A stretch of DNA of 64,000 nt from Anomaloglossus baeobatrachus (GCF_048569485.1 NC_134355.1:392471361-392535360), one strand, 5' to 3'. Counted from the stretch's first letter, positions 45,024 through 56,339 are shown. Notes: generated from the letters alone by a model not told the origin. Translations and numbers: made by a program.

Positions 45024-45906
45024 CAGTACAGACACACCTTCTCATTCAAAGAGTTTTCTTTATTTTCATGACTCTAAAAATTGTAGATTCACATTGAAGG
45101 CATCAAAACTATAAATTAAAACATGCGGAATGAAATACTTAAAAAAGTGTGAAACAACTGAAAATATGTCTTATATTCTAGGTTCTTCAAAGTAGATACC
45201 TTTTGCTTTGATTGCTTTGCACACTCTTGGCATTCTCTTGATGAGCTTCAAGAGGTAGTCACCGGAAATGGTTTTCCAACAGTCTTGAAGGAGTTCCCAG
45301 AGATGCTTAGCACTTGTTGGCCCTTTTGCCTTCACTCTGCGGTCCAGCTCACCCCAAACCATCTCGATTGGGTTCAGGACTGGTGACTGTGGAGGCCAGA
45401 TCATCTGGCGTAGCACCCCATCACTCTCCTTCTTAGTCAAATAGCCCTTACACAGCCTGGAGGTGTGTTTGGGGTCATTGTCCTGTTGAAAAATAAATGA
45501 TGGTCAAACTAAACGCAAACCGGATGGAACAGCATGCTGCGGCAAGATGCCGTGGTAGTCATGCTGGTGTCACCAGCAAAGCACCCCCACACCATCACAT
45601 CTTCTCCTCCATGCTTCATGGTGGGAGCCAAGCATGTAGAGTCAATCCGTTCACCTTTTCTACAAAGATACGGTGGTTGGATCCAAAGATCTCAAATTTG
45701 GACTCATCAGACCAAAGCACAGATTTCCACTGGTCTATTGTCCATTCCTTGTGTTCTTTAGCCCAAACAAGTTTCTTTTGCTTGTTGCCTTTGCTTAGCA
45801 GTGATTTCCTAGCAGCTATTTTACCATGAAGGCCTGCTGCATAAAGTCTCCTCTTAATAGTTGTTATAGAGATGAGAAGGTGTGTCCAAACATTTGGTCT
45901 GTACTG
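45024..45906 (-). mobile_element. Tc1/mariner element with internal deletion
   Basis: Ends CAGTACAGAC and complement (GTCTGTACTG), with TA at 45022-45023 and 45907-45908. Length is 883 bp against a usual 1.5-1.7 kb, and the N-terminal coding part is missing. The outer inverted repeat includes ACACACCTTCTCAT. It is a third Tc1 family in the window and lies in intron 4. Confidence 0.92.
45171..45850 (-). pseudogene. Tc1 transposase remnant, C-terminal two thirds
   Basis: Minus-strand translation in changing frames gives KNLVWAKEHKEW-like sequence, the first aspartate in VLWSDESKFEIFG, MKHGGEDVMVWGCFAG, a shifted version of the [10 protein letters not shown] segment, and an open 89-aa end (45440-45171) with SPVLNPIEMVW and MPRVCKAIKAKG. 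The helix-turn-helix half is deleted and at least two frame changes separate the motifs. Confidence 0.9.
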
Positions 45907-46448
45907 TATATATGAAAAAATATTATTTTTATTATTATTATTACTATTATTTCCTCTAATATTATTATTAATAATAATAATAATAGTGGAAATAATAATG
46001 AGTAATAAAAATAAATAAAATAGTTTATAAAATCAATAGTAATCCCCATCATCATTATTTTTGTCAGCATCTTGTAGATAAGAACCTGCGACTATTACAA
46101 TATAGGAAGGTATACAAAATGGGATAATTAGCAGCATTGCTGATTGCTAAGGCATTGCCATCAAGTATGCAAAGAAGGCAATTAACGTGAACGGCAGTTG
46201 TTTGAATTGGACAAGTTAATTAATAAATGCAATTAAGCAGATTTTATTCTTTACAAACTAGATGTCTTTTATGCTTAATTGCTCTCAAACTCAATTTCTT
46301 TGATTTATAAAGCAAGTTATTTAATGAGGGTACGTTCACAATTTTTAGGACGTCTTCAGTCTTTATTGTTTTACTGCAAGAAAAGGAAAGAAAGGAGTGT
46401 TAATGTATAGATTTCTCTGGGTCTGAATTTCTTCTCCATTACGTATAG
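45907..46448. other. Rest of intron 4
   Basis: A patchy ATT trinucleotide repeat (45920-45985), then AT-rich DNA up to the exon 5 acceptor. Confidence 0.5.
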
Positions 46449-46845
46449 GCACATCTATGGCAGTGGGCTACCAGAGGAATATTCCTTTATGTTTACTTTC
46501 CGGATGACGGACAGCACAAAGAACAAATACTGGACTATATGGCAAATTGTTGATTCGGAGGGGAGGCAGCAAGCAGCTATCAATTTCAATGGCCCTAAAA
46601 AAACTCTAGAGTTTTCTTATAAGGGCGCAGATGGCAAATTGAACACTATCACCTTTGCCCATCTCCCCTTTCTGTTTGATACTAAGTTCCACAAAGTTTT
46701 GTTCAGTGTACAGAAGGATAAACTCACACTTTATATTGATTGCATCAAAGTGGATACATTCAAGCTGGTTCCAAGAGGCAAAATTAGTCTGGATGGCTAT
46801 ACTATCATAGGAAAACTGAGGAGTAACCATGAAATCTCTGTACCG
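46449..46845 (+). CDS. COL9A1: Collagen IX alpha-1-like, exon 5 (main NC4/TSPN exon)
   Basis: 397 nt, acceptor TTACGTATAG, donor GTAAGTGG, ending in phase 0. It encodes the bulk of the thrombospondin-N-like (laminin-G fold) NC4 domain, which projects from the surface of collagen II/IX fibrils in cartilage and binds matrix partners. Diagnostic stretches are GSGLPEEYSFMFTFRMTDST, WTIWQIVDSEG, LEFSYKGADG, PFLFDTKFHKV, LYIDC and GKLRSNHEISVP. Exons 1-5 together give 232 aa in one frame. From memory, identity to human COL9A1 is only a little above half in this domain, so a lineage-specific COL9A1-like paralogue is possible. The cysteines expected in exon 6 to pair with those seen here are not in the window. 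Confidence 0.95.
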
Positions 46846-47350
46846 GTAAGTGGTTATTTTTCTATATTTTATTTCTAACATTTAGTTATTTGTATATGAG
46901 ATATGACAGTGTTATATGCAAATTAGTATCATTCAATGCAATTATGAATTTCTACTGCTAAACTCTTGTTAATTATTTCTTATGGGTACTGTTCTTTATT
47001 GTTTTTTTTCCTCCTGAGCACATTACCTTGCCATTTTGGCCATATATCTAACGTTATTAGCAATGTCCAGATTCTTCCCCTATGACAGATGTTAGGAAAT
47101 TAAAGTATTGGGCCTATTGCATATTAACATGCCCAATCCTGTTTCCAAAGGAGTTATGTCACTTTTAATGGTCCACCATTTCCCATTTTTTCACTGGAAA
47201 GACGTGTAAATGCAATTCAAGGTTGGGGAAATATCATTCATCGAACAGCTATTGAAAGCGTTTGGGCACTTTTATGTTTTAGAACAACAAGTGAGTCTAT
47301 TCATTTAGAGTCTAGTATGAGAACAATGAAAATATCCAATGCCCGCACAT
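46846..47350. other. Start of intron 5, no exon 6 seen
   Basis: AT-rich. I looked for a sequence continuing the NC4 domain with its cysteines and found none. Confidence 0.45.
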
Positions 47351-48825
47351 ACCGTATTTTTCGGACCATAAGACGCACTTTTTTTCCCCCAAATGTTGAG
47401 GGAAAGTTGGGGGTGCGTCTTATGGTCTGACTATAGGGCTGCAGCCGGGAATGAGGGTGCTGCGGGTCATCGGGGGCACGAGCAGGCTGTAGCAGCGCCT
47501 GCTCGTGACCACGTGGGCCCGCTCATTACATATGCACGCCCATCCTCCCGCCCATCTCTCAGCGCAGAAGCCGGCGCTGACAGGTGGGCGGGAGGACGAG
47601 CGGGGACGAGTGGGGACGCGCGCATAGCAAAGAGCCGGCCGCATGATCACCCATGGCAATTACAGCCTGGAGTGATCATGTGCGGCTGTATTCACTGCCC
47701 CCCGCGCGTCATCATCAGCGCGGGGTGCAGTGAATCAGTGCACTCACCCGTCCCCGTGTGTGGAGCCGTCTCCCTGCAGCACGCGATGTCTTCCTGTCTG
47801 TGCCGGTCAGCTGATCTGTGCTGGTCAGCTGATCGGCACAGACAGGAAGACATCGCATGCTGCAGGGGAACGGCTCCACACACACAGGTCAGCGGCGCAG
47901 AGAGGAAGATGATCGGTGCTGGAGGAAGTGAGGAAAAGGTGAGTATAAACGTTTGTTTTTTTCTCTGTGCTATAGGATACAGGCCATATACCAGGATGGT
48001 ATATGAGCACGATGGGGGCATATAGCAGGATGAGAGTATATGAGCAGGCAGGATGGGGGTATATGAACAGGATGGGGAGTATATGAGCAGGATGGATGGG
48101 GGGTATATGAACAGGATGGGGGTATATGAACAGGATGGGAGTATATGAGCAGGATGGATGGGGGGTATATGAACAGGATGGGGGCATATAGCAGGATGGG
48201 ATTATATGAGCAGGCAGGATGGGGGCATATGAACAGGATGGGGGTATATGAACAGGATGGGAGTATATGAGCAGGATGGGAGTATATGAGCAGGATGGGG
48301 GTATATGAGCAGTATGGGAGTATATGAGCAGGATGGGGGGTATATAGCAGGATGGGGGTATATACAGTAGCAGGATAGGAGGTATATGAGCAGGATGGGG
48401 GTATATGAACAGGATGGGAGTATATGAGCAGGATGGATGGGGGAATATGAGCAGGATGGATGGGGGTATACCAATAGGATGGGGGTATATCAATAGGATC
48501 GGGGTATATGAACAGGATGGGGTATATGAACAGAATGGGGGTATATGAGCAGGATGGGGGTATATGAGCAGGATGGGGGTATATGAGCAGGATGGGGGTT
48601 TATAGCAGGATCATATACAATGCAGGAGGATCATTACCAGGATGGGGTACCTTAGTAGAGAATTTGGGGACATTACCCCCATAACAGTGTCAGCAGCAGA
48701 TCCTCGCCCTATATCAGTGTGTCATGACCACATTTTTTGCTTAAAGTTTTATTTTCCCATTTTCCTCCTCTAAAACCAGGGTGCGTCTTATAGTCCGGTG
48801 CGTCTTATAGTCCGAAAAATACGGT
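47351..48825. mobile_element. TIR element, 1475 bp, with internal minisatellite
   Basis: Left end ACCGTATTTTTCGGACCATA followed by AGACGCAC; right end GTGCGTCTTATAGTCCGAAA followed by AATACGGT, complementary. No transposase; the interior has a hairpin (GCACAGACAGGAAGACATCG near 47834 and its near complement near 47785) and a long 19-bp array. The same right end occurs alone at 22800-22862. The target duplication is unclear, so superfamily is not assigned. Confidence 0.85.
47988..48612. repeat. Minisatellite, unit about 19 bp
   Basis: About thirty variants of GAGCAGGATGGGGGTATAT. Proline/serine-rich minus-strand frames (PSCSYTPILFIYPHP) are its translations and not genes. Confidence 0.93.
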
Positions 48826-49889
48826 ACACTACAGTGGCAGTCAGGAGTTGGCAAAGCAACAGCAATTTATCCAAGAACAAGCTAAATACTCAGCATCATG
48901 TAAAGATTTAACTCCTTCATCACTCATATATTTCTTTCCCAGATGATGGCTGGAAGTAGTTCAGTTAAATGTCTATATATATATAAGTCATAGCAAAACC
49001 CAAAATGGGACCATAACGTATTCTGTTAATCTTCTCTAGGCCTAAGAAACTATCCAGTCACGTCTGAACTGCATAATTATGGCCGCCAATCTACTGTAGG
49101 TGGTCATATAAAAACCACTGAGAGCAATAACTTACCCTTGTAGATGAGACCACAGTCCAAACATCTGCATTTGAAAATATTATATATTGAAAATGGGAAA
49201 GCCATTGTTAAAGTTTCCAGCCACATTCTAAATGTTGTCGGTCAGTGCAGTGTTGTCAATAATACACTTTTAGAATTGCATCAGTTGTAGTCCTCATATC
49301 CCTCTAAAAGAACAATACTCCATGATATAAAGAGTAAAATTTCAGTTTCCTTACTTAACTCTTCAGTAGCAAAAAATTCCAATATACTACAACAGATTAT
49401 CTTATTAAAAATAGCTTAAAAGACTCATTAAAGCAACAATTTATTGTTTTTTATTTATTTCACCACCTTAGTAGTGTTTTTAATCTAAGCTCCATGCCCC
49501 TAGTAATATACTCACCCTCTGGTATCTTCACTATTTACCGACTCCGCTCTGTTCCTGAAGTGACATCTCATGACTGCAACTTCTGCAGTCAGAAGTTACA
49601 TCACAAGCTCTCAGTGCAAGTCTATGAGAGCCAGAACAAGACTCTCATAGACTGACATGGCAGAGTGACCTCAAGAAACACTGGGGCGAGGTTACAAACT
49701 GTAGAAGACTGAACGGAGTGGCAGTGATAGAAAGTGAAGACAGGGGTCAGGGAACTTACTTTTTAAGTAAAATGCAAAATAATCTTTTTTGAGTTTTTTT
49801 TTAGCATGAAAAAGCGTCAATTACTTTGGCACTCAGCTTGGATAAAGCTAATTCCATGCTCCCTCCAAACTTGCGACATCTGTGGTATT
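48826..49889. other. Intron 5 DNA, nothing recognised
   Basis: No exon or repeat ends seen. A fragment near 49560-49680 carries a short inverted phrase (AGTCTATGAGAG / CTCTCATAGACT). Confidence 0.4.
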
Positions 49890-51606
49890 GCTAAGTTCAC
49901 ACTTCCGCTGTTTTGCATCAGTCACAATCCGTTGCCTTGGGGAACTACGGTATCCTGCAAAATATTTTGCAGGAATCTGTTTTTTCCCCATAGGCTTCTA
50001 TTAGCGACAGATTGTGACTGATGGCCTTGTGTTGCATCCGCCGCGTGACGGATCAGACATTTACTGACTGACCGTCATGCGGGAGCAACGCTGAATGTAA
50101 CGTTTTTTGGAGCGGCAAAAAAATGGACTCCGCAGGTGTCCGTCACAATCCATCAAGAGCTATAATGGATGTCTATGGTGCTGGATTCCACCGTAATCCG
50201 TCACACGACGGAATCCTGTGCTGGATTCCGTCATGCTCTACTGAGCATGTGTGACGCCCTGGACAAGCCAGGGGTCATGGGTAATGACATCACCACGCCC
50301 TACACCCCGGTTAGGCACTCCTAAGCTAGACCTGAAATCCTTGTTGCCTTCCTCCAGGGGCTGATGTCCACACCAGGGAGTGGAGCCAGGCGGTTGGTCT
50401 CTGCCCACCAAGGAGTTCACAGTCCTGGAGGCAGGAAAACCAGGCAGATTAGGTTTGGAGTTTGAAGTAGAAGGAGGGACAGTAGTGAAAGAGAAAAAGT
50501 GACAGTTGGAAAGCCTGAAGTTGGTCCGGGTGTGTGCCCCGGACCGAGACAGCAAGGTTAGCAGACGGCGGTGACCGTCTGCAGGAGTGGCCTATCGGAG
50601 TTACCGTAAGGACCGCGGACGGGTGGTGGCCCGGCGGTACCGGACCGGTACACAAGGAGAAGCCAGCACCATTGGCAGGGGCCTTTCGGATCCCGGCAAG
50701 GCTTGGAGTCGCCGTAATTTGCCAAATCCGTCAGTGAAGGGGACCTTTGGGTCTCCAAACAACTAAGTCCCGATTAAAGGCAACCGTCCAACCGTATTAG
50801 AGAGACACCGCCACCGCCAAGGCACCAGTTTCTCAGGGCCAGTGCCTGCGGGCAAAGAGGGGCTCCTCCGGCTCATATCCAAGTCGGGGAGCGGGTTACC
50901 GGTGGGAATCCATCGCTACCAACATTAAACATAGGTGCAGGAAAAGGGACAGTCACTGTTACCTACCGGGGAAAAGCAACAGCAGCCGTCCGTGGGAACC
51001 GTCTTTCCAGCCGTGTGTTTTACCGAGAACAGTGTCATCATCTCAGGCTGAGTGAGTACCACCGTGCCATGAGGCACAGCGCTGCCCCCGCGACCCTGCA
51101 CCTCACCAGGCCCCACACCTGGCCTGCCATCCCTCATCCTCCACCCCATCACTGGGCCCTGGGACAACCAACCCCTACCCACGGAGGGAAGAACTAACAG
51201 CTCTGCTGCTCCCTGTCACCGCTCCCGGGATCCCCATACAGAGCAGCGGTGGTGTTACCAAAAATCACCACAACCGTGGGTGGCGTCACGGACAATAAAT
51301 CCCCAAAACCAAACCCATTTTCACTCACGGGCGAGGAGCGCCGCTCGAGTCCCCGGGATCCGGCCCATCGCTCGAGCCACCGAGCAGCAGTGGCCACGGC
51401 AGCAGCGGCAGCCGGACCCGAGCAGTGGGAGAGCGCAGCGTCCCCTCCTCCGCCCGCGACACGTGCCCAGCATGTTTGGCACACCCATTGGGCTGTCCCA
51501 AACACAAACGGATCACGACGAATCCGTTAAAAAATGGACGCACAGTGGATGAAACTGATCTGACAGATCCGTTTTTTCACAGGATTCCTGTGAACGGGAG
51601 GCCTTC
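49890..51606. mobile_element. TIR element interrupted by a solo LTR
   Basis: Left part begins GCTAAGTTCACACTTCCGC and contains CAGTCACAATCCGTTGCC and many CCGTCA words. After the LTR the same style resumes (CAAACGGATCACGACGAATC) and ends GGATTCCTGTGAACGGGAGG. No coding sequence. Confidence 0.55.
50250..51461 (+). mobile_element. Solo LTR, same family as 23261-27248, older
   Basis: Starts TGTGACGCCCTGGACAAGCC and ends CTCCGCCCGCGACA, matching the LTR of the young element in the opposite orientation and at almost the same length (1212 bp). Divergence is clearly larger than between the two young LTRs. Flanking words CATG (50246-50249) and CGTG (51462-51465) may be a weathered 4-bp duplication. 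No interior remains, so it is a recombination product. Confidence 0.88.
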
Positions 51607-51649
51607 CATTCCTTGTAGTTGTTATCCACCTTTGAACTGACTCTAATGT

Positions 51650-52938
51650 CTATATATCCTTTTTAAAACGTGAAGCCCAAAACTGGATCCCATATTCCAG
51701 ATGTGGCCTTACAAGTGATTTATAGAGGGGTAACAATACGTTGGGATCATGGGATCTAATCTCCCTTTTTATGCACCCTAAAATCTTGTTTGCTTTAGCG
51801 GCTGCTGCCTGACATTGAATACTGCTGCCCAGCTTGCTTGTAACCAAATACCAAAGTCTTTCTCCTGTTCTTTAGTTCCGAGTTTACTTCCATTTAATGT
51901 TTATGCAACAATAGAATTACTCAGTCCTAGGTGCATTAGTCTACATTTATCAACATTAAACCTCATTTGCCAAGTGTCTGCCCATTCTGACATCTTATCC
52001 AGGTCATTTTGTAATATTGTACTATCAAGGCCAGTTTTTAATATCCTATATAGTTTGGTGTCATCAGCAAAAACTGACACTTTACCTTCAATCCCATCCA
52101 TAAGGTCATTAATAAAGAGATTAAAAAGAATCGGTCCAGCACATTTCCCTGGGTTACCCCACTGCTTACTATAGCCAAATAGAGAATGTACCATTTATGA
52201 CGACTCTTTGTTTCCTACCTCTAGCCAATTCTGTACCCAGTTGCATATAGTTTCCCCTAGTCCCTGCATCTGGAGCTTCTTTATAAGACTTTTATGTGGT
52301 ACAGTATATAGAAAACGTCCAGCTCACCCAATGGAGACCGCTAAATATTTGATCTGTGCACGGAAGAGAAAACAGGATCCCTCTGCAGCAGGACGTAGTG
52401 TAGGAAATTATTCAGCATCCAGGTCAGTAGATTGGTTAAAAATCAATTTTCCTCTATTCCAAACTTCATAAAAGCATAAAATTCTCCATCATGATGAAGA
52501 ACGCATCACAAGAGGTGTAAGGTGGACGCGTTTCGGACAGAAAACTAGTCCTTAATCTGACACTCAGTCAGGCTAGTTTTTTATCCGAAACGCGTCCATG
52601 CTGGATAATTTCCTACACTATGTTATATGGTATAGTATTAAATGACTTTGCAAAGTCCAAATAAATCACATCAACTGCATTACCAATATCCAGATTTGCA
52701 CTTACCTGCTCATAGAATCCTAACATGTTGATTAGACATGACTATCATTCATGGATCCATGCTGGTTATCAGTTATATTCTCTCTAATATATTGTTGCAT
52801 TTCATCTCTTAAAATGCCCTCAAAAACCTTGCACACCACTGATGTCAGACTTACTGGATGGTAGTTGCCTGGATCCACCATCGTACGTTTTTTAAATATT
52901 GGTATCATGTGAGTCATTCCCAAATACTGAGATACCAA
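51650..52938 (-). pseudogene. CR1 reverse transcriptase remnant
   Basis: Three frames: 52938-52732 (PIFKKRTMVDPGNYHPVSLT and VCKVFEGILRDEM), 52194-51901 (GPILFNLFINDLMDGIEG and the catalytic FADDTKLYR) and 51847-51650 (AAAKANKILGCIKREI, LVRPHLEYGIQFWASRFKKD). They are offset from one another, and the piece between 52623 and 52308 is an insertion. Confidence 0.9.
52308..52623. mobile_element. Fold-back insertion in CR1, hammerhead-like motifs
   Basis: TATGTGGTACAGTAT (52293-52307) and TATATGGTATAGTAT (52624-52638) look like a 15-bp target duplication with three mismatches. Inside, CGAAACGCGTCCA at 52586-52598 faces its complement at 52522-52534. The minus-strand core reads ATTAAGGAC, loop, GTCCGAAACGCG, with a 4-bp GGAC/GTCC stem. 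ATAATTTCCTACACTA also appears in inverted form (TAGTGTAGGAAATTAT at 52397-52412). Confidence 0.6.
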
Positions 52939-53813
52939 CGCTGTTACAAGAGAGTCTAAGAAGATGAGATACAGTAGTCTGTCAATTACTCAGCTCAATT
53001 CCCTTAATATCTGTGGATGAATGCCATCTGGCCCGGGGGATTCGTCAATGTTTAATTAATTCAGATGCGGGTTTACTTCTTCGAGTGTTAAATTAGTAAT
53101 ATTGAGAGGGTTGATTTTTGACTTGTTGAATGTCCCCTGGAACGGTACGTTCTTTGGTGAACAGTGCATGTTTAATATCTCAGCATTTGCTTTGTCCGCT
53201 ATAATTATCCTGTTATAATCTTTTATGGAGCTGGTACCATCCTTTTTTTCCTTTTGGCATTGATGTGTTTATACATTTTTGGGAGGTTTATAATGTCTCT
53301 CGCAACTTTTCCTTCAGTAGCTAATTTTGCTAGCTTGATTTCTTTTTACATTTCCTATTGAGAAATTTATTGTCCTGGAATGCTATTTCTGTATTATTAG
53401 CCTTCAAAATTTTGAATGCCCATTGTTTTTGTTTTATTATACTTTGTATTGTCTTATTTATCCATAGTGGTTTATTTTTATTCCTGGACATTTTATTACC
53501 ACAGGGCATAGGTTTTTTACAGGACTCTAGCAAAAAACCTACCCTATTTATGTTCAGTATCCCCAGTTACCATGACATTGTCCCAATCAACATGATTAAC
53601 TTATTCTCTTAATTTGTTGAAATCAGCTTTCCTAAAATTCCAGGTTTTAGCATTTCCCCTTTCAAATGTTGTATTGAATATTACATTGAAACTTACCATA
53701 TTATGATCGCTGGTGCACAACTATTCCCGGACCTGTAGATCTGAAATTATATCTAGTCTATTTGACAGGACCAAATCCAGCAAATTATCTCCCCTGGTTG
53801 GTTCATCTACCAT

Positions 53814-54242
53814 CTAATTGAACTGAATTGTAGATAAGAACATGCAGCTTTTAGCACAAACCAAAGATTCTATGTTCCATTGAATATCTGGATAGTTGAA
53901 ATCCCCCTTAATAAGGACCTGATTATTATTATTTGCTGCCTTTTCAATTTGCTGAGGCTTATACCAAACTCCAATTAGCAGCTTTCCATTATTGCCCTCC
54001 TTGTGTACATTTACCCATACTGTCTCTTCATTGTTGCATCTCCCCCCAATGTTGTCATTGAGTATTAAGTTAGATTTGATAAATATACACACCCCTCCAC
54101 CTTTTTTGTCTTTTCTGTCCTTTCTGAATTTGGTGTAACCCTTTACGTTTGTCACACAGTCATGGCTCTCATCTAGCCAGGTTTCTGTAACACCTACCAC
54201 ATCATAATCCAGGGTTGACATAAGAGTCTCCAACTCATTCAT
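53814..54242 (-). pseudogene. CR1 endonuclease remnant
   Basis: 142-aa minus-strand frame with the AP-endonuclease motifs of LINE ORF2: DVVGVTETWLDESHD, the KKGGGVCIFIKSNL strand and the GDFNYPDIQW motif. The N-terminal first motif is missing from this frame and the link to reverse transcriptase is broken downstream, where only fragments such as 53533-53330 (KPLWINKTIQSIIKQKQ) remain. Confidence 0.88.
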
Positions 54243-54436
54243 TTTGTTTACATGACTTCTTGCATTTGCCAGCAGACATTTAATACTATTAACACATTTG
54301 TTCTCCTAGCCTACCTAATTTTCTTGCATTTCCCTGCCCCCTAAACCTACTTTAACAGCTTACTGTCTCACTCTGTCTGTCTTCTCTATCTATACCCTTT
54401 TTTGCACATCTACCCTCCCTTCCCCTAGATCCTAGT

Positions 54437-54810
54437 TTAAAAACTCCTCCATCCATTTGACCATTTTCTCCACCAGCAGAGCTGCACTCTCTGCATTGAG
54501 GTGCAGCCCGTCCCTACCATAGACCCTGTATCATACAGAGAAGTTGGCCCAGTTCTCCTTGAACCGAAACCCCTACTTCTTGCACCAAAATTTCTAAGCC
54601 ACGTATTTATCTCTCTATGCTCCTGTTGTCCTTCTAGTGATGCTTGTGGCACCGCTAGTATTTCTGAAAACACCACTTTGGAGGTCCTGGACTTCAGCCT
54701 TTCTCCTCGTTCCCTGTAATAATTTTAAGGATCTTCCACCTCCCTCCAACTTTGTCATTAGTACCAATAGGCACCATGGACACTGGATTTTACCCAGCCC
54801 CACCCAGCAA
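54437..54810 (-). pseudogene. CR1 ORF1 esterase-like remnant
   Basis: Two minus-strand frames overlap: one with LGKIQCPWCLLVLMTKLEGG at its start, the other with VFSEILAVPQASLEGQQEHR and EINTWLRNF. This is the C-terminal SGNH-type esterase domain found in ORF1 of many CR1 elements, where NTWL and a closing DGLHL motif are typical; here the latter reads close to GCTSMQ and is decayed. Frames differ, so it is non-functional. Confidence 0.7.
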
Positions 54811-54960
54811 TGTGTCTATTTGATCCACAATATGCTGAACCCGAGGACTTGGCAGACATTACTCGGGTGGTCTCCTCGGCCTAGAATCATTGGTGCCTCT
54901 GGAATTTATTAGTTCTCATAATATCATGACATTGAATTTGGCCAATTCTCTGGGCACCAC

Positions 54961-55384
54961 ATGATGTCATGACGTGTTACCTAGAAGAAGTGAGGTAGCC
55001 CAAATCCGAGGATTGGACTGGATGCACATATCTTTTTAATCAATTTTAATAAAGTTTTTAAAATATATTATACTTATGAAAGCACTGATTATTAACCATG
55101 GTCTGCTAATAATGATCAACCTTACAAATATAGTACTCTAAGTAACCATACTCTAATACTAATGTCACCTGTGTGATGATCAGGAGAGTGGTAACATTAC
55201 AATGTCCTAAGCATTGTCCTATTATCACTTATATCCAATTACTGGATGACACATTACTGTTTGAATCTCTTGTACAAATAAGCATTATGTACAAAAAGAG
55301 AGCAATACCAAGAAGGATCCACTATTCTTACTATTTAGATATGGTAGTCTTGTAGGATACTCACATATAACTCAGCATTGAGAC
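54961..55384. other. AT-rich DNA, nothing recognised
   Basis: No exon or repeat boundary seen. Confidence 0.4.
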
Positions 55385-56337
55385 CGCCATTGATCCTGGT
55401 CAAGTACCAAACATTTTTGGCTATGAAACAACCCGATATCATCAGACTTCCTCAACCGAACTTGACAGTTCCTTCAATTTCTTGATCCATGTCCCCTTTT
55501 TTCCTTGTATATTCCAGACCCAATTTCACCTCTCAGAATGTTGTTTATTGACTTTCACCTCAGCGCTTTACGTCACTTATTTCCAATCTTCTACTGTCCA
55601 GTTTTCATATTTTGTTACAAACTCAAGACAACTTTATGATGGTATTGAAATTGAGGCTTCTTTTCTTTTTTTCGTGCCATTATTCCAGACTTGTGTAACG
55701 TGCATCTGATGGTGGTTGCATGGACGAATGTGATCTCACTATTACAAAGCATATAAGCCACCTGCACTGCTGTAGTTGTCACGCCAGAACCGATAGACCT
55801 TCTGATGAGCCAACTTGTTGACGCAAATATTTTGCCTGGATATCCACCTCTTGGCTTTTGAATGGTTGGACGGACTTCATTTTGTACTCTTCCAACTGTC
55901 ATGGCACTCACATGATGCAGCTTGTCAGTTTTCTTGGCCGAGAGGCCACTGTCGATGAGTTGGGTGTTGCTGTTTCTCTTTTTTTGGCAAATCTTATTTA
56001 TGGCTGCGCCTCGATTCAAATCAGTCACCTTTCAGTCAGTAGTCAGCCTACTAACTCAGCTATTAGGGAATGTGAGAACAGATTGTAATTTGTAGTACAC
56101 AGAAGGAAAACGATTTTTCCACCACCAGGAGCAAAATAGTAACAATGCAGTGACATGACAAGAATTTCTATAACTAATTATATGCTAAATAGTTGCAAGT
56201 CATATTTATGAATATGATAAATAAGATGATTGTCTTTAAAGTGAAGGTAGGCTCAAGTTCAAAACTGTAGTGTATGATGAGATATGTAGCCTCAAAGTCA
56301 AAAGTTCAAAACATTGTTACCCTTTTGCTCATCAGTG
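55385..56337 (-). mobile_element. Tc1/mariner fossil, 3' part missing
   Basis: The minus-strand 5' end CACTGATGAGCAAAAGGGTA is at 56337, next to TA (56338-56339). The transposase coding region follows, and the element fades out near 55385, after the first catalytic region. It is a fourth Tc1 family in the window. No opposite terminus is visible. Confidence 0.85.
55400..56028 (-). pseudogene. Tc1 transposase remnant, N-terminal half
   Basis: An open 137-aa frame (56028-55615) begins MTDLNRGAAINKICQKK and contains SGLSAKKTDKLHHVSAMTVG, the IQKPRGGYPGKI hinge and TTIRCTLHKSG, all Tc1 helix-turn-helix features. Beyond it, a second frame reads YENWTVEDWK and a decayed SAEVKV where SDETKV is expected, so the first catalytic aspartate is lost. 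The remaining catalytic parts are absent. Confidence 0.87.
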
Positions 56338-56339
56338 TA

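Larger units (their letters stand above)
51640..54960 (-). mobile_element. CR1-clade LINE, decayed
   Basis: From right to left on the minus strand: esterase-like ORF1 end, AP-type endonuclease, and reverse transcriptase to near its C-terminus. The ending LYKSLVRPHLEYGIQFW is characteristic of CR1. Several frameshifts and stops, plus one insertion at 52308-52623, separate the domains, so it is an old copy. The 3' UTR with terminal short repeats is not evident. Confidence 0.88.

Noticed and set aside
46489-46878. 129-aa single-exon frame
   Set aside because: It is part of collagen exon 5 starting at an internal methionine and reading into intron 5.
47825-48493. 222-aa minus-strand frame with PHPAHIPP repeats
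   Set aside because: Translation of the 19-bp minisatellite inside a DNA element.
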